DNA of 64,000 bases from an uncultured Candidatus Nemicrothrix sp. (GTDB lineage Bacteria > Actinomycetota > Acidimicrobiia > Acidimicrobiales > MedAcidi-G1). The translations under genes and the position numbers were made by a program. Under the pieces are notes generated by a model. It saw nothing but the letters and a program-made list of their open reading frames with translations. It was not told the DNA's origin and did not search any database. Location of the stretch: positions 1-64,000 of the forward strand of contig CAJXKL010000008.1 of assembly GCA_913055915.1 (NCBI GenBank). Reading direction: 5' to 3'. Below, piece by piece: positions 32,886-40,569 of this stretch. How positions within the stretch are numbered: the stretch's first letter is position 1; each line of letters opens with the position of its first letter.

Positions 32886-34166
32886 TCAGGAACTGCACTG
32901 GTCGACGGCCGCTTCGCCCTCGACTCTGGCCTCCAGCCAGGCGATCAGGTCATCGAAGTAGTCGAGGACCGCCGATGAGTGGGTCGCCCCGGGGTAGACG
33001 CGTCGTTCCAGCGGCGCATGGTCGGGCATGCCGCACAGCTGGCTGAGGAGGAACTCGCTGCTGATGATCGGGATCTGCTCGTCCTGGTCACCGTGGAGGA
33101 TGATCACCGGAGCCTGATTGGGCAGTTGGTTCGTGTCGTTCTCGGTGAGTCGGGTGTTCCACTCCGGGATGGCGAAGATGTCGGCGACCGCCAACAGTTC
33201 GGCAAACGGAATCGGGTTGACGAGGTCCATGATGTGTCCGGTGCAGCCGTTCTCCAGCTCGTCCAGCAGGTAGTGGTACTCGGGGTTGGTTACAGCCTTC
33301 AGGTCCAGTTCCGGGTAGGACACGGCCAGGCCTGCACTGACCATTACGAGGTAGCCCTGGAAGTCGGAACCCTGGAGGAACGTTGATAGGAGGTCCAGTT
33401 GCGACGGAGGCGCTCCGGCGGCCACCCCGACGAGATCCAGGTCGGGTGCGAGCTCCTGCCACCGCTGGGAGACGTGCATCGCTGCGTGCCCGCCCTGAGA
33501 GTGTCCCCACACGACAAGTGGTCCGTCGGCACCGACGCCCTCGATGTCGCGGGCGGCCCTGACGATGTCGAACACACCCCTCGCTTCGCTCTCACCGACG
33601 ATGTAGGCGTGCAGGCCCGGTCCGCCGAGGCCCTCGTAGTCGGTGGCAGTAACCACCCAGCCACGTTCCAGGAACGGCGTGAGGGCCGCAAGGCTGAACG
33701 CGTCGGGGAAAGAGGCCGATGGGGCGCACTGGTCGGCAAGGCCGGTCGTTCCATGTGCAATGGAGAGAACCGGCCGTGGGGCAGTGGCATCGGTATCAGG
33801 CGCGGCAATGACCCCGGTCACCTCAATGGGGTCGCCGGCAACTGAGGCCGAGGTGTAGGTGACACGCCATGCCACGCCCAGTGAGCCGATGTCGAGCACT
33901 TCGCTGGACAGGATCGCACCGGTCGGGATCGTGGTCGTGGTGGGTGCAACGGTCGTCATCGTGGTGGTCGTGGTGGTCGTGGTGGTCGTGGTGGGTGCAA
34001 CGGTCGTCGTCGTGGTCGTTGTGGTGGTTGTTGTGGTGGTAGCGGGCGCGACGGTTGTCGTTGTCGGCTCGGCCACCGTGGGCGCCGCTACCTCGGTCGA
34101 GGAGCAGGCGACTCCAAGCAGCGAGCAGGCGGCCAGGATTGAGGTAACTGCCGGCATTCGGTTCAC
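32886..34166 (-). CDS. Secreted lipase-like alpha/beta hydrolase lipoprotein
   Basis: 426 residues from GTG 34166. A signal peptide with a possible lipobox (LLGVAC, Cys21) is followed by a low-complexity Thr-rich linker of about 60 residues (TTTT runs separated by VAP), then a secretory-lipase-type hydrolase domain from about residue 85. Key motifs are SIAHGTTGLADQCAPS (oxyanion), TATDYEGLGGPGLHAY, the nucleophile VVWGHSQGGHAAM, the acid region LHGDQDEQIPI and the catalytic His in YPGATHSSAV. It probably hydrolyses lipids or esters outside the cell, with the linker spanning the envelope. GGAAGG lies 8 nt before the start. Confidence 0.9.
   Translation of the reverse strand: MNRMPAVTSILAACSLLGVACSSTEVAAPTVAEPTTTTVAPATTTTTTTTTTTTTVAPTTTTTTTTTTTMTTVAPTTTTIPTGAILSSEVLDIGSLGVAWRVTYTSASVAGDPIEVTGVIAAPDTDATAPRPVLSIAHGTTGLADQCAPSASFPDAFSLAALTPFLERGWVVTATDYEGLGGPGLHAYIVGESEARGVFDIVRAARDIEGVGADGPLVVWGHSQGGHAAMHVSQRWQELAPDLDLVGVAAGAPPSQLDLLSTFLQGSDFQGYLVMVSAGLAVSYPELDLKAVTNPEYHYLLDELENGCTGHIMDLVNPIPFAELLAVADIFAIPEWNTRLTENDTNQLPNQAPVIILHGDQDEQIPIISSEFLLSQLCGMPDHAPLERRVYPGATHSSAVLDYFDDLIAWLEARVEGEAAVDQCSS
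33931..34075. repeat. Thr-codon low-complexity tract with 51-bp imperfect repeat
   Basis: Within the lipase-like gene, ACC/ACG/ACA triplets are repeated almost without break. A 20-base block beginning at 33931 recurs exactly at 33982, giving a 51-bp (17-codon) period. It encodes the Thr-rich linker and is likely to vary in length between strains by slippage. Confidence 0.75.
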
Positions 34167-34239
34167 GAGCGTGCCTTCCGGGGTGGATTCAGGTGACAGT
34201 CTGGCCCGTCTGGTGGCCTGTCACCCACAGGGGGGCCGG

Positions 34240-34245
34240 TAGCGT
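34240..34245 (+). promoter_or_regulatory. -10 box of EamA gene, leaderless type
   Basis: TAGCGT, 6 nt before the GTG start at 34252. Confidence 0.55.
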
Positions 34246-34251
34246 GCTGCC

Positions 34252-35142
34252 GTGAATGACCAGACCGTCCTGTCCGCCGAGGGTCGCCCGTATACCCTCG
34301 CGGACTGGCTGTTGCTGGTGTCGGCCGCGGGTATCTGGGGCGCCTCGTTCCTCTTCATGGATGTCGCCCTCGAGGTGGAACACCCCGGCCTTGTGACGTT
34401 CCTGCGCCCCTCAATGGGATTGTTCGCCGTTCTCGCCTTTCCGTCCGCCCGCCGGCCGATCGACCCTTCCGACAGGGGCCAACTTCTGCTTCTCGGCATC
34501 ACCTGGATGGCATTTCCCCTGACAATGTTTCCTCTGGCCCAGCAGTGGATCGACTCGTCGCTCACAGGGATGCTCAACAGCGCCATGCCGGTTATGACAG
34601 TCGTCGCCGGTGCGGCGTTTTTCAGGGTCCGTACGGGAAGGACCCAGATCACAGGCGTTCTGGTGGGCCTTGTCGGGATCCTCCTTGTTGGCCTGCCCAC
34701 GGCGACGACTGGCGGAACCAATGCGGTGGGGGTGGCCCTGGTCGTCGCGGCGGTCACCTCCTACGGGGTTGCGGCTCACATTGCCGGCCCGTTGCAGAGG
34801 AGGTACGGGTCACCAGCGGTGCTGTCACGTGTTCTGGCGGTGGCAACTGTTGCAACAATACCGTTTGGCGTCGTTGGCCTCATGTCTTCCACATGGGCGT
34901 GGGGGGCTGTCGCCTCGAACATCGCGGTCGGGGTCGGTGGAACCGGCCTCGCCTTCCTTGCGGCTGCAACCCTCATTGGCAGGGTCGGGGCCGTGCGCAT
35001 GTCGATCGTCACCTACCTGGTGACGGTGGTCGCAGCCCTGCTCGGTGTGTTCGTGCTGGGTGAATCCCTGTCCTCATGGCAGGTTGCCGGCGGTGTCGTA
35101 CTCCTCGGAGGCGTCTGGCTGACCAGTCGCACCGACACTTGA
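34252..35142 (+). CDS. EamA/DMT-superfamily transporter
   Basis: 296 residues with ten predicted membrane helices in two EamA repeats of about 140 residues. The first opens WLLLVSAAGIWGASFLFMDVALE and contains GITWMAFPLTMFPLAQQWIDSSLTGMLNSAMPVM; the second contains VAAVTSYGVAAHIAGPL and MSIVTYLVTVVAALLGVFVLGESLS. The last motif, xExL after a Pro-less helix, is typical of drug/metabolite exporters. The substrate is unknown; amino acids, nucleotide precursors or toxic metabolites are typical. Start GTG 34252 is supported by the leaderless TAGCGT box. It is a single gene, convergent with the flavin oxidoreductase. Confidence 0.9.
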   Translation: MNDQTVLSAEGRPYTLADWLLLVSAAGIWGASFLFMDVALEVEHPGLVTFLRPSMGLFAVLAFPSARRPIDPSDRGQLLLLGITWMAFPLTMFPLAQQWIDSSLTGMLNSAMPVMTVVAGAAFFRVRTGRTQITGVLVGLVGILLVGLPTATTGGTNAVGVALVVAAVTSYGVAAHIAGPLQRRYGSPAVLSRVLAVATVATIPFGVVGLMSSTWAWGAVASNIAVGVGGTGLAFLAAATLIGRVGAVRMSIVTYLVTVVAALLGVFVLGESLSSWQVAGGVVLLGGVWLTSRTDT

Positions 35143-35156
35143 CCACAGGAGTCGTC

Positions 35157-37199
35157 TCAGAGAATCTGGCAGAGGCGTCGGGCGTCGTAGATGGCGGCAT
35201 GGATGTCGCGGCCTGCCACGGCGTCGCCTATCCGGAACAGTCTGAAGCGACCATCGGGTCGGGGTTGGGGGCGACCCGTTATGAAGGCATCCACGTCCAG
35301 TTCCCCACCGTTGGCTGAACGGTCGCATAGTTCCAAGAACAGGTTGTCGATCGGCACGACCCCGTGCTCGACAACCACCTGGTCCACGATTGAGGTCAGT
35401 TCGCTTCCGGTGTAGACGTTGGCCAGCACGGCTTCGAGGCGGCCGTCTGACCTGGACACGCCGACCAGCCGGTGGTCGGGCACCATCTCGACCCCGTCGT
35501 TGTGGAAGCGCTCCAGGTAGGCAGGATGGAGTGTGCCATCCAGTTCGTGCCCGACAGCGCGGTCCGGTGTTACGAGTTGGACCTTGGCGTCACGATCTAA
35601 CAGGTATTCGACACACGACAGGGCCTGGAGGTTTCCGTGGTCGTCAAACACCAGGGTCCTCGGTCCGACCGTTACGTGCCCGCTGACCACCTCGGCGACG
35701 CTGACCAGCAGGTCGGCTCCGGTTGCACCGGGCAACAGCACGCCGGTGTCCGGCCAGCCACCGGTGGCCACGATCACCACGTCGGGAGCGCAGTCAAGGA
35801 CATCCTCAGCGGCAACCGGACTGTTCAGCCTGACGTCCACGCCGGCTTCGGCAACCTCCCGATCAAGCCAGTCCACGATTCCGGCCATGTCCCGGGTGCG
35901 GTCCGATGCGCGGGCAGCCAGCCGAACCTGCCCACCTGTCTCAGACTGTGCCTCGAAGAGGGTCACAGCGTGGCCGCGCTCGGCACAGACCCTCGCGGCC
36001 TCGAGGCCGGCTGGTCCGGCTCCAACGACCACGACCGACTCAGGGGACGCCCTCGAGGGCACCGTCAGGTGGGGGATCGTGGCCTCCCTGCCCGTTGCCG
36101 GGTTCTGGACACACAGGGCCTCCTGGGCTAGGTAGAGGCGGTTGATGCAGTACGAGGCGCCAACGCAGGTCCTGATCCGGTTTTCCTCACCACGTTCCAC
36201 CTTGGCGACTATGTGTGGGTCGGCGATATGGGCACGGGTCATGCCGACCATGTCGACGATGCCCTCGGCAATGACATGCCTGGCCGTGGCCACATCGGGT
36301 ATGCGGCCGGCGTGGAATACCGGGAGGTCAACGGCCTCCTTGATGGCGGCGGCCACCGGCAACTGTTCTGCCAGTGGGGTCCCGATCGGTGGAATGGCTC
36401 CGGCCAGGCCCGGGTGCGTAATCAGGTTGCCTCTGATCACGTTCACGAAGTCCAACAGGCCCGTCAGGGCCAGGCGTTGTGCGATATCCGCACAGTCAGG
36501 CGCCGTCAGGCCGCCCTCAAGGTCCTCGTCGCCGGTCATTCGAACTCCCACAGCGAACCCGTCTCCGACAGCCGACCTCACGGCTTCGAGCACCTCCAGG
36601 CTGAAGCGCATCCTGTTTTCCAGCGACCCGCCGTAGCGATCGGTCCGCTGGTTCACGGCAGGACTCCAGAACTGGTCGACCAGGTGGCCTGTCGCAATCA
36701 CCTCCACCCCATCGAGTCCCGCCGTTTTGACCCTGCCGGCCGCATCACCAAAGGATCTGACGACACGGCGGATGTCGGAATCCTCCATGACCTTCGGAAA
36801 GCTCCGGTGCATAGGCTCGCGCACTCTCGAAGGAGAGATTGTCGGGAGCCAGTCGCCGTCATCCCAGATGGTCCTCCGCCCCATGTGGGTGATCTGGCAC
36901 ATCACGGCAGCGCCGTGTGAGTGCACACCGTCAGCCAGTTCGGCGAGGCCCGGGACAACCCGATCGTCTCCCGCGTACAACTGCCCCCAGACCGAGGGTG
37001 AGTCGGGCGCCACGTTGGTGGACCCTCCGATCATCGTGAGGCCGATTCCACCCCGGGCCTTTTCCTCGTGGTAGAGGCGGTAGCGGTCAGAGGCCAGGCC
37101 ATCAACCGTGTACCCCGGTGCGTGGCTGCTTGAGAACACCCGGTTGCGCAGCGTGACCCCACCGACCCTGAGTGGCTGCAGCAGCGGATCGTTCAGCAC
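35157..37199 (-). CDS. NADH:flavin oxidoreductase, trimethylamine-dehydrogenase-like
   Basis: 680 residues from GTG 37199 (GGAGAAG upstream). An Old Yellow Enzyme FMN barrel (residues 1-340: ARGGIGLTMIGG, ITHMGRR, QRTDRYGGSLENRMRF) is fused to a pyridine-nucleotide-disulfide-type domain (VVVVGAGPAGLEAARVCAERGH at about 389). The 4Fe-4S motif of this family (CxxCxxC...C) reads CVGASYC...C: Cys345, Ala348, Cys351, Cys363, so one ligand is missing. Family members oxidise or reduce enoyl-CoAs, or demethylate tertiary amines (trimethylamine, dimethylamine, N-methylproline). A role in methylated-amine use would fit the gmaS/glx-like locus elsewhere in the window, but this is inference. The longer frame to 37352 opposes the VIT gene. 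Confidence 0.88.
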   Translation of the reverse strand: MLNDPLLQPLRVGGVTLRNRVFSSSHAPGYTVDGLASDRYRLYHEEKARGGIGLTMIGGSTNVAPDSPSVWGQLYAGDDRVVPGLAELADGVHSHGAAVMCQITHMGRRTIWDDGDWLPTISPSRVREPMHRSFPKVMEDSDIRRVVRSFGDAAGRVKTAGLDGVEVIATGHLVDQFWSPAVNQRTDRYGGSLENRMRFSLEVLEAVRSAVGDGFAVGVRMTGDEDLEGGLTAPDCADIAQRLALTGLLDFVNVIRGNLITHPGLAGAIPPIGTPLAEQLPVAAAIKEAVDLPVFHAGRIPDVATARHVIAEGIVDMVGMTRAHIADPHIVAKVERGEENRIRTCVGASYCINRLYLAQEALCVQNPATGREATIPHLTVPSRASPESVVVVGAGPAGLEAARVCAERGHAVTLFEAQSETGGQVRLAARASDRTRDMAGIVDWLDREVAEAGVDVRLNSPVAAEDVLDCAPDVVIVATGGWPDTGVLLPGATGADLLVSVAEVVSGHVTVGPRTLVFDDHGNLQALSCVEYLLDRDAKVQLVTPDRAVGHELDGTLHPAYLERFHNDGVEMVPDHRLVGVSRSDGRLEAVLANVYTGSELTSIVDQVVVEHGVVPIDNLFLELCDRSANGGELDVDAFITGRPQPRPDGRFRLFRIGDAVAGRDIHAAIYDARRLCQIL

Positions 37200-37331
37200 C
37201 GGGCCGTCTTCTCCATCCAGTTCGCCATGGCCGCATTTCCTAGCACCTCGTCTGTTGTCAGGCGAGCGTCGGGTGCCCGTGTCGACACCGTGGGGTGTGT
37301 CAGAACCACGCCGTGTGGATGTGGCTCCCGC

Positions 37332-37337
37332 TAGGTT
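37332..37337 (+). promoter_or_regulatory. -10 box of VIT gene, leaderless type
   Basis: TAGGTT, 7 nt before the ATG at 37345. Confidence 0.5.
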
Positions 37338-37344
37338 CGAGCCG

Positions 37345-38049
37345 ATGGACAAACCTGAGGTTCACCGGCACCGCGACGTCCAGGGTGGCACGGCTCGTGC
37401 AGCCGTGTTCGGGGTCAGTGACGGCCTCGTCTCGAACGTGGCGCTGATCCTCGGTATCGCAGGTGCCAGTACCGATCCTGCGTTCGTCCGCGTTGCCGGC
37501 GTGTCCGGTCTCCTGGCCGGGGCCGTGTCGATGGCTGCAGGCGAGTACATCTCCCTCAAGGCCCAGGCCGAACTGCTCGAGCGGGAGCTGGCGATCGAGC
37601 GGGACTCCATCGCCGAGGACCCGGAACTGGAGACCGCTGAACTGACCGCCCTCTTCGTTGAGCGTGGCCTTGATGTCGAGTACGCCGAACGTGTTGCCCG
37701 GGACCTGATGTCTGACCCGGAGGTGGCGCTTGAGATCCACGCACGAGAGGAACTCGGCGTGGATCCTCACAACCTTGGCAGCCCCATGCAGGCGGCGGTC
37801 TCGAGTTTTCTGGCATTCGTCCTCGGGGCTTTCGTGCCGTTGGTGCCCTGGCTCGGGGGTGGAGGCACGGGGGCCGTCTGGGCGTCGGCCATTCTGGGGG
37901 TGGCGGCAGCGGCCGTTGTGGGGGCACTGCTGGCCCGTCTGACTGAACGTTCGATGCTGCGAACCGTGGTCCGTCAGGTGCTCGTTGCCGCCGGCGCCTG
38001 CTCTGCCACCTACCTGATCGGTGGCCTGCTCGGAGCCTCTGTTACCTGA
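37345..38049 (+). CDS. VIT1/CCC1-family transporter
   Basis: 234 residues. TM1 contains ARAAVFGVSDGLVSNVALILG, the signature of VIT1/CCC1 iron or manganese transporters; TM2 has LAGAVSMAAGEYISLKAQAEL, with Met and Glu metal ligands. A cytoplasmic acidic helical region (about 75-135; ERELAIERDSIAEDPELETAE) follows, then three C-terminal helices. It moves Fe(II) or Mn(II) across the membrane, normally outward. The ATG at 37345 is preferred over earlier in-frame starts because of the TAGGTT box 7 nt upstream. It is convergent with the CDF gene, the stop codons almost adjacent, so two metal-transport genes sit tail to tail. Confidence 0.92.
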   Translation: MDKPEVHRHRDVQGGTARAAVFGVSDGLVSNVALILGIAGASTDPAFVRVAGVSGLLAGAVSMAAGEYISLKAQAELLERELAIERDSIAEDPELETAELTALFVERGLDVEYAERVARDLMSDPEVALEIHAREELGVDPHNLGSPMQAAVSSFLAFVLGAFVPLVPWLGGGGTGAVWASAILGVAAAAVVGALLARLTERSMLRTVVRQVLVAAGACSATYLIGGLLGASVT

Positions 38050-38050
38050 G

Positions 38051-39001
38051 TCACGAGTCAGGAGAGCCAGAGCCCCGATCCAGGTCCGGCTCCACGTAGA
38101 TCGGGTTGGCATCGGGCACCACCCGCCTGATTTCCTCCTCGACGGAGTCGATGGCTGCTGCGATGGCCGCAGTATTGAGGCTCTGGTCGAAGGACACCTT
38201 GGCGCCGACGAGGATCTGGTCGGGGCCCAGGTGTTGGGTGCGGAGGTGGATGAGGTGGTCGACGGCCGTAACCGACCCGATGGCCGTCTCGATTGCCGAC
38301 AGGTTGTCGGGGTCGGCCGCCTCACCTATCAGGAGGCTCTGCATCTCGCGTGCCAGGACCATCGCAATGACGGCAAGGAGAATCCCGATTGCGAGGGTTC
38401 CCACACCATCCCAACGGGGATCACCGGTTACCTCCGCCATGCCTATAGCAGCCAGCGCAATCACGAGGCCCGCAAGGGCACCGGCATCCTCGAGCAGCAC
38501 GACCGGCAACTCAGGCTGCTTGGAGGTCACGATGAAGCGACCCCATGAGGTGGTACCGCGAAATGGTCGGGCTTCGATGACGGCCGTGCGAAGAGACCAA
38601 GCTTCGAGGGCGATGCCCGCCACGAGGATCCCGATGGCCCAGCCGATGTTGTCGAGGTCATGGGGGTTGCGAACCTTGGTGATGCCCTGGAAGACGGCGA
38701 AGGCGGCTCCGGCCGAGAACAACACGAGAGCCACGACGAATGACCAGAAGTAGCGTTCGCGTCCGTACCCGAAGGGGTGCATCGGGCTGGGGGGGCGTCG
38801 GGCACGCCGGGCTCCGAGCAGGAGAAGCAACTGGTTTGTTGAATCGGTTGCCGAGTGGATGCTCTCTGCCAGCATCGACGTGGAACGGGTTGTCAGGAAC
38901 CCGGCGAACTTGGCGACCGAGATACCGACGTTGGCCAAGAGGGCGGTAAGTACCGCTTTCGAGCCAGCGGTGGCCATCCTGGACTCCTGTCGGGTAGGCA
39001 T
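38051..39001 (-). CDS. Cation diffusion facilitator (CDF) transporter
   Basis: 316 residues with six membrane helices and a C-terminal cytoplasmic domain. TM2 has AESIHSATDSTNQLLLLLG, in which the His/Asp pair replaces the usual HxxxD zinc site; TM5 has EDAGALAGLVIALAAIG. The motif HPFGYGRERYFWSF and the QSLLIGEAAD linker to the ferredoxin-like C-domain place it in the group of CDFs with long TM3-TM4 regions (SLC30A9-like). It exports divalent metal, probably Zn or Mn, in exchange for protons. Start ATG 39001 or ATG 38977 (MATAGSK). Confidence 0.92.
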   Translation of the reverse strand: MPTRQESRMATAGSKAVLTALLANVGISVAKFAGFLTTRSTSMLAESIHSATDSTNQLLLLLGARRARRPPSPMHPFGYGRERYFWSFVVALVLFSAGAAFAVFQGITKVRNPHDLDNIGWAIGILVAGIALEAWSLRTAVIEARPFRGTTSWGRFIVTSKQPELPVVLLEDAGALAGLVIALAAIGMAEVTGDPRWDGVGTLAIGILLAVIAMVLAREMQSLLIGEAADPDNLSAIETAIGSVTAVDHLIHLRTQHLGPDQILVGAKVSFDQSLNTAAIAAAIDSVEEEIRRVVPDANPIYVEPDLDRGSGSPDS

Positions 39002-39099
39002 CGTGAAGGGGTCGGCCCGACCCGCCGGTGGGACCGCACGCAGCGTAGTGTCGCCGTGACCTGCCGGTGATCCCGGCTCCGATGATCAGGAGTGTTCCC

Positions 39100-39555
39100 G
39101 TGACGACAGTATTTGAGAGCCCCGACGAACTGCCGGGTGCAGTCGGTACCCACCTCGGCTACAGCGACTGGGTGACAATCGACCAGGAACGGGTCAACTT
39201 GTTCGCAGATGCCACCGGAGACCACCAGTGGATCCATCTGGATGCCGAGCGTGCGGCGGCCGGACCGTTTGGCACCACCATTGCCCATGGCTACTTGACG
39301 CTATCTCTGACCGTCATGTTCATGCCTGAGTTGCTCCAGGTGAAGGGAATTTCCATGGGGATCAACTACGGCACCAACAAGGTCCGCTTTCCGGCTCCTC
39401 TCCTCGTGGGTTCAAGGGTGAGGGCCGGCGCCGAGATCCTCGAGGTCACCGAGGTAACAGGCGGATATCAGACCGTGATGAAGATCGCCATCGAGGTCGA
39501 GGGCAGTGACCGACCGGTTTGTGTCGTGGAGAGCGTCAGCAGGTTCATGCGTTGA
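39100..39555 (+). CDS. MaoC-like (R)-specific enoyl-CoA hydratase
   Basis: 151 residues from GTG 39100, chosen because AGGAG lies 7 nt upstream; two earlier in-frame starts (39067, 39082) lack one. Hot-dog fold with the hydratase-2 motif: NLFADATGDHQWIHLD (catalytic Asp and His), RAAAGPFGTTIAHGYLTLSL, and NYGTNKVRFPAPLLVGSRVRAG. It hydrates trans-2-enoyl-CoA to (R)-3-hydroxyacyl-CoA, or acts as the dehydratase in actinobacterial fatty-acid metabolism. It lies between the CDF gene (divergent) and map, each with its own promoter. Confidence 0.92.
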   Translation: MTTVFESPDELPGAVGTHLGYSDWVTIDQERVNLFADATGDHQWIHLDAERAAAGPFGTTIAHGYLTLSLTVMFMPELLQVKGISMGINYGTNKVRFPAPLLVGSRVRAGAEILEVTEVTGGYQTVMKIAIEVEGSDRPVCVVESVSRFMR

Positions 39556-39609
39556 CCAGCACCGAGGATGCGGCCAGTCGCACCTGAGTCCGCCCTACCG
39601 GGGCGCCGG

Positions 39610-39615
39610 TAGCCT
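39610..39615 (+). promoter_or_regulatory. -10 box of map, leaderless type
   Basis: TAGCCT, 6 nt before the GTG start at 39622. Confidence 0.5.
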
Positions 39616-39621
39616 CTCGGG

Positions 39622-40563
39622 GTGGCGAAGCGAAAGCCCCGATCCCCGGAGCCTCCTCAGCGCTCTGAGCCCCCGGTCCGGCCGGGCCTTCAGAGCCCTA
39701 CCCGGACAGTGCCCCCGGGAACAGCGCTGCCGCCCTACGCAGCTACAGGAGCCCCGGGAACTGTCTCGTCATCCGATGTCCGAACCGACGACGAGATCGG
39801 ACGCATGCGTCGTGCCGGTAGGGCAGCAGCCGAGATCCTCTTCGAGGTGGCACCTCATGTGGTACCCGGCATCACCACCGATCGTCTTGACGAGGTGGTG
39901 CACGAGGCCACCATCGCGCGGGGCGGCTACCCGAGCCCGCTCAACTATCGCGGCTACCCGAAGTCGGTGTGCACGTCGGTGAACGAGGTCATCTGTCACG
40001 GAATCCCCGACAGCCGACCACTGGTCGAGGGTGACATCGTCAATGTCGACGTAACCATCTATCTCGACGGTGTGCACGGTGACACCTCGGTCACGTTCCC
40101 GGTGGGTGAGATCGACCCAGACGATCGACGTCTCATTGAGCAGACCTTCGTAGCCATGAACGAGGGGATTGCGGCCATTGAGCCGGACCGGCCCGTCAAC
40201 TCGATCGGGCGGGCGATTGAGCGATACGCCCGCAGACACGGCCTCGGGGTGGTGCGCGAGTTCATTGGACACGGAATCGGAACCGAGTTCCACAGTGGAC
40301 TCCAGATTCCCCATTACCACGACCCGAGAGCCCGAACCGTCATGGAGACCGGAATGACATTCACGGTCGAACCGATGCTCACTCTGGGCGATCCGACATG
40401 CGCCCTCTGGGACGACGACTGGACCGCTGTGACCCTTGATGGCTGCAGGACCGCCCAGTTCGAGCACACGATCCTGGTCATCGATGACGGCGTCGAGTTG
40501 CTCACGGTTCTCGACGATGGAACCGTTCCCGCCGAGGCGCTGGTGATCCAGGCGTTCGCCTGA
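39622..40563 (+). CDS. map: Methionine aminopeptidase, type I with Pro-rich N-terminus
   Basis: 313 residues. The N-terminal 45 residues are basic and proline-rich (PRSPEPPQRSEPPVRPG), like the SH3-binding-type extension of the mycobacterial type Ic enzyme. The pita-bread domain follows: VNEVICHGIPD (His), VNVDVTIYLDGVHGDTS (two Asp), GHGIGTEFHSGLQIPHY (His), TFTVEPML (Glu) and QFEHTILV (Glu), giving all five metal ligands. It removes N-terminal Met from nascent proteins. GTG 39622 with a leaderless TAGCCT box. Confidence 0.96.
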   Translation: MAKRKPRSPEPPQRSEPPVRPGLQSPTRTVPPGTALPPYAATGAPGTVSSSDVRTDDEIGRMRRAGRAAAEILFEVAPHVVPGITTDRLDEVVHEATIARGGYPSPLNYRGYPKSVCTSVNEVICHGIPDSRPLVEGDIVNVDVTIYLDGVHGDTSVTFPVGEIDPDDRRLIEQTFVAMNEGIAAIEPDRPVNSIGRAIERYARRHGLGVVREFIGHGIGTEFHSGLQIPHYHDPRARTVMETGMTFTVEPMLTLGDPTCALWDDDWTAVTLDGCRTAQFEHTILVIDDGVELLTVLDDGTVPAEALVIQAFA

Positions 40564-40569
40564 GGAGGG

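Noticed and set aside
33859-34242. Plus-strand frame with long Val runs
   Set aside because: It is the complement of the Thr-rich linker of the lipase-like gene; repetitive codons give an open frame by chance.
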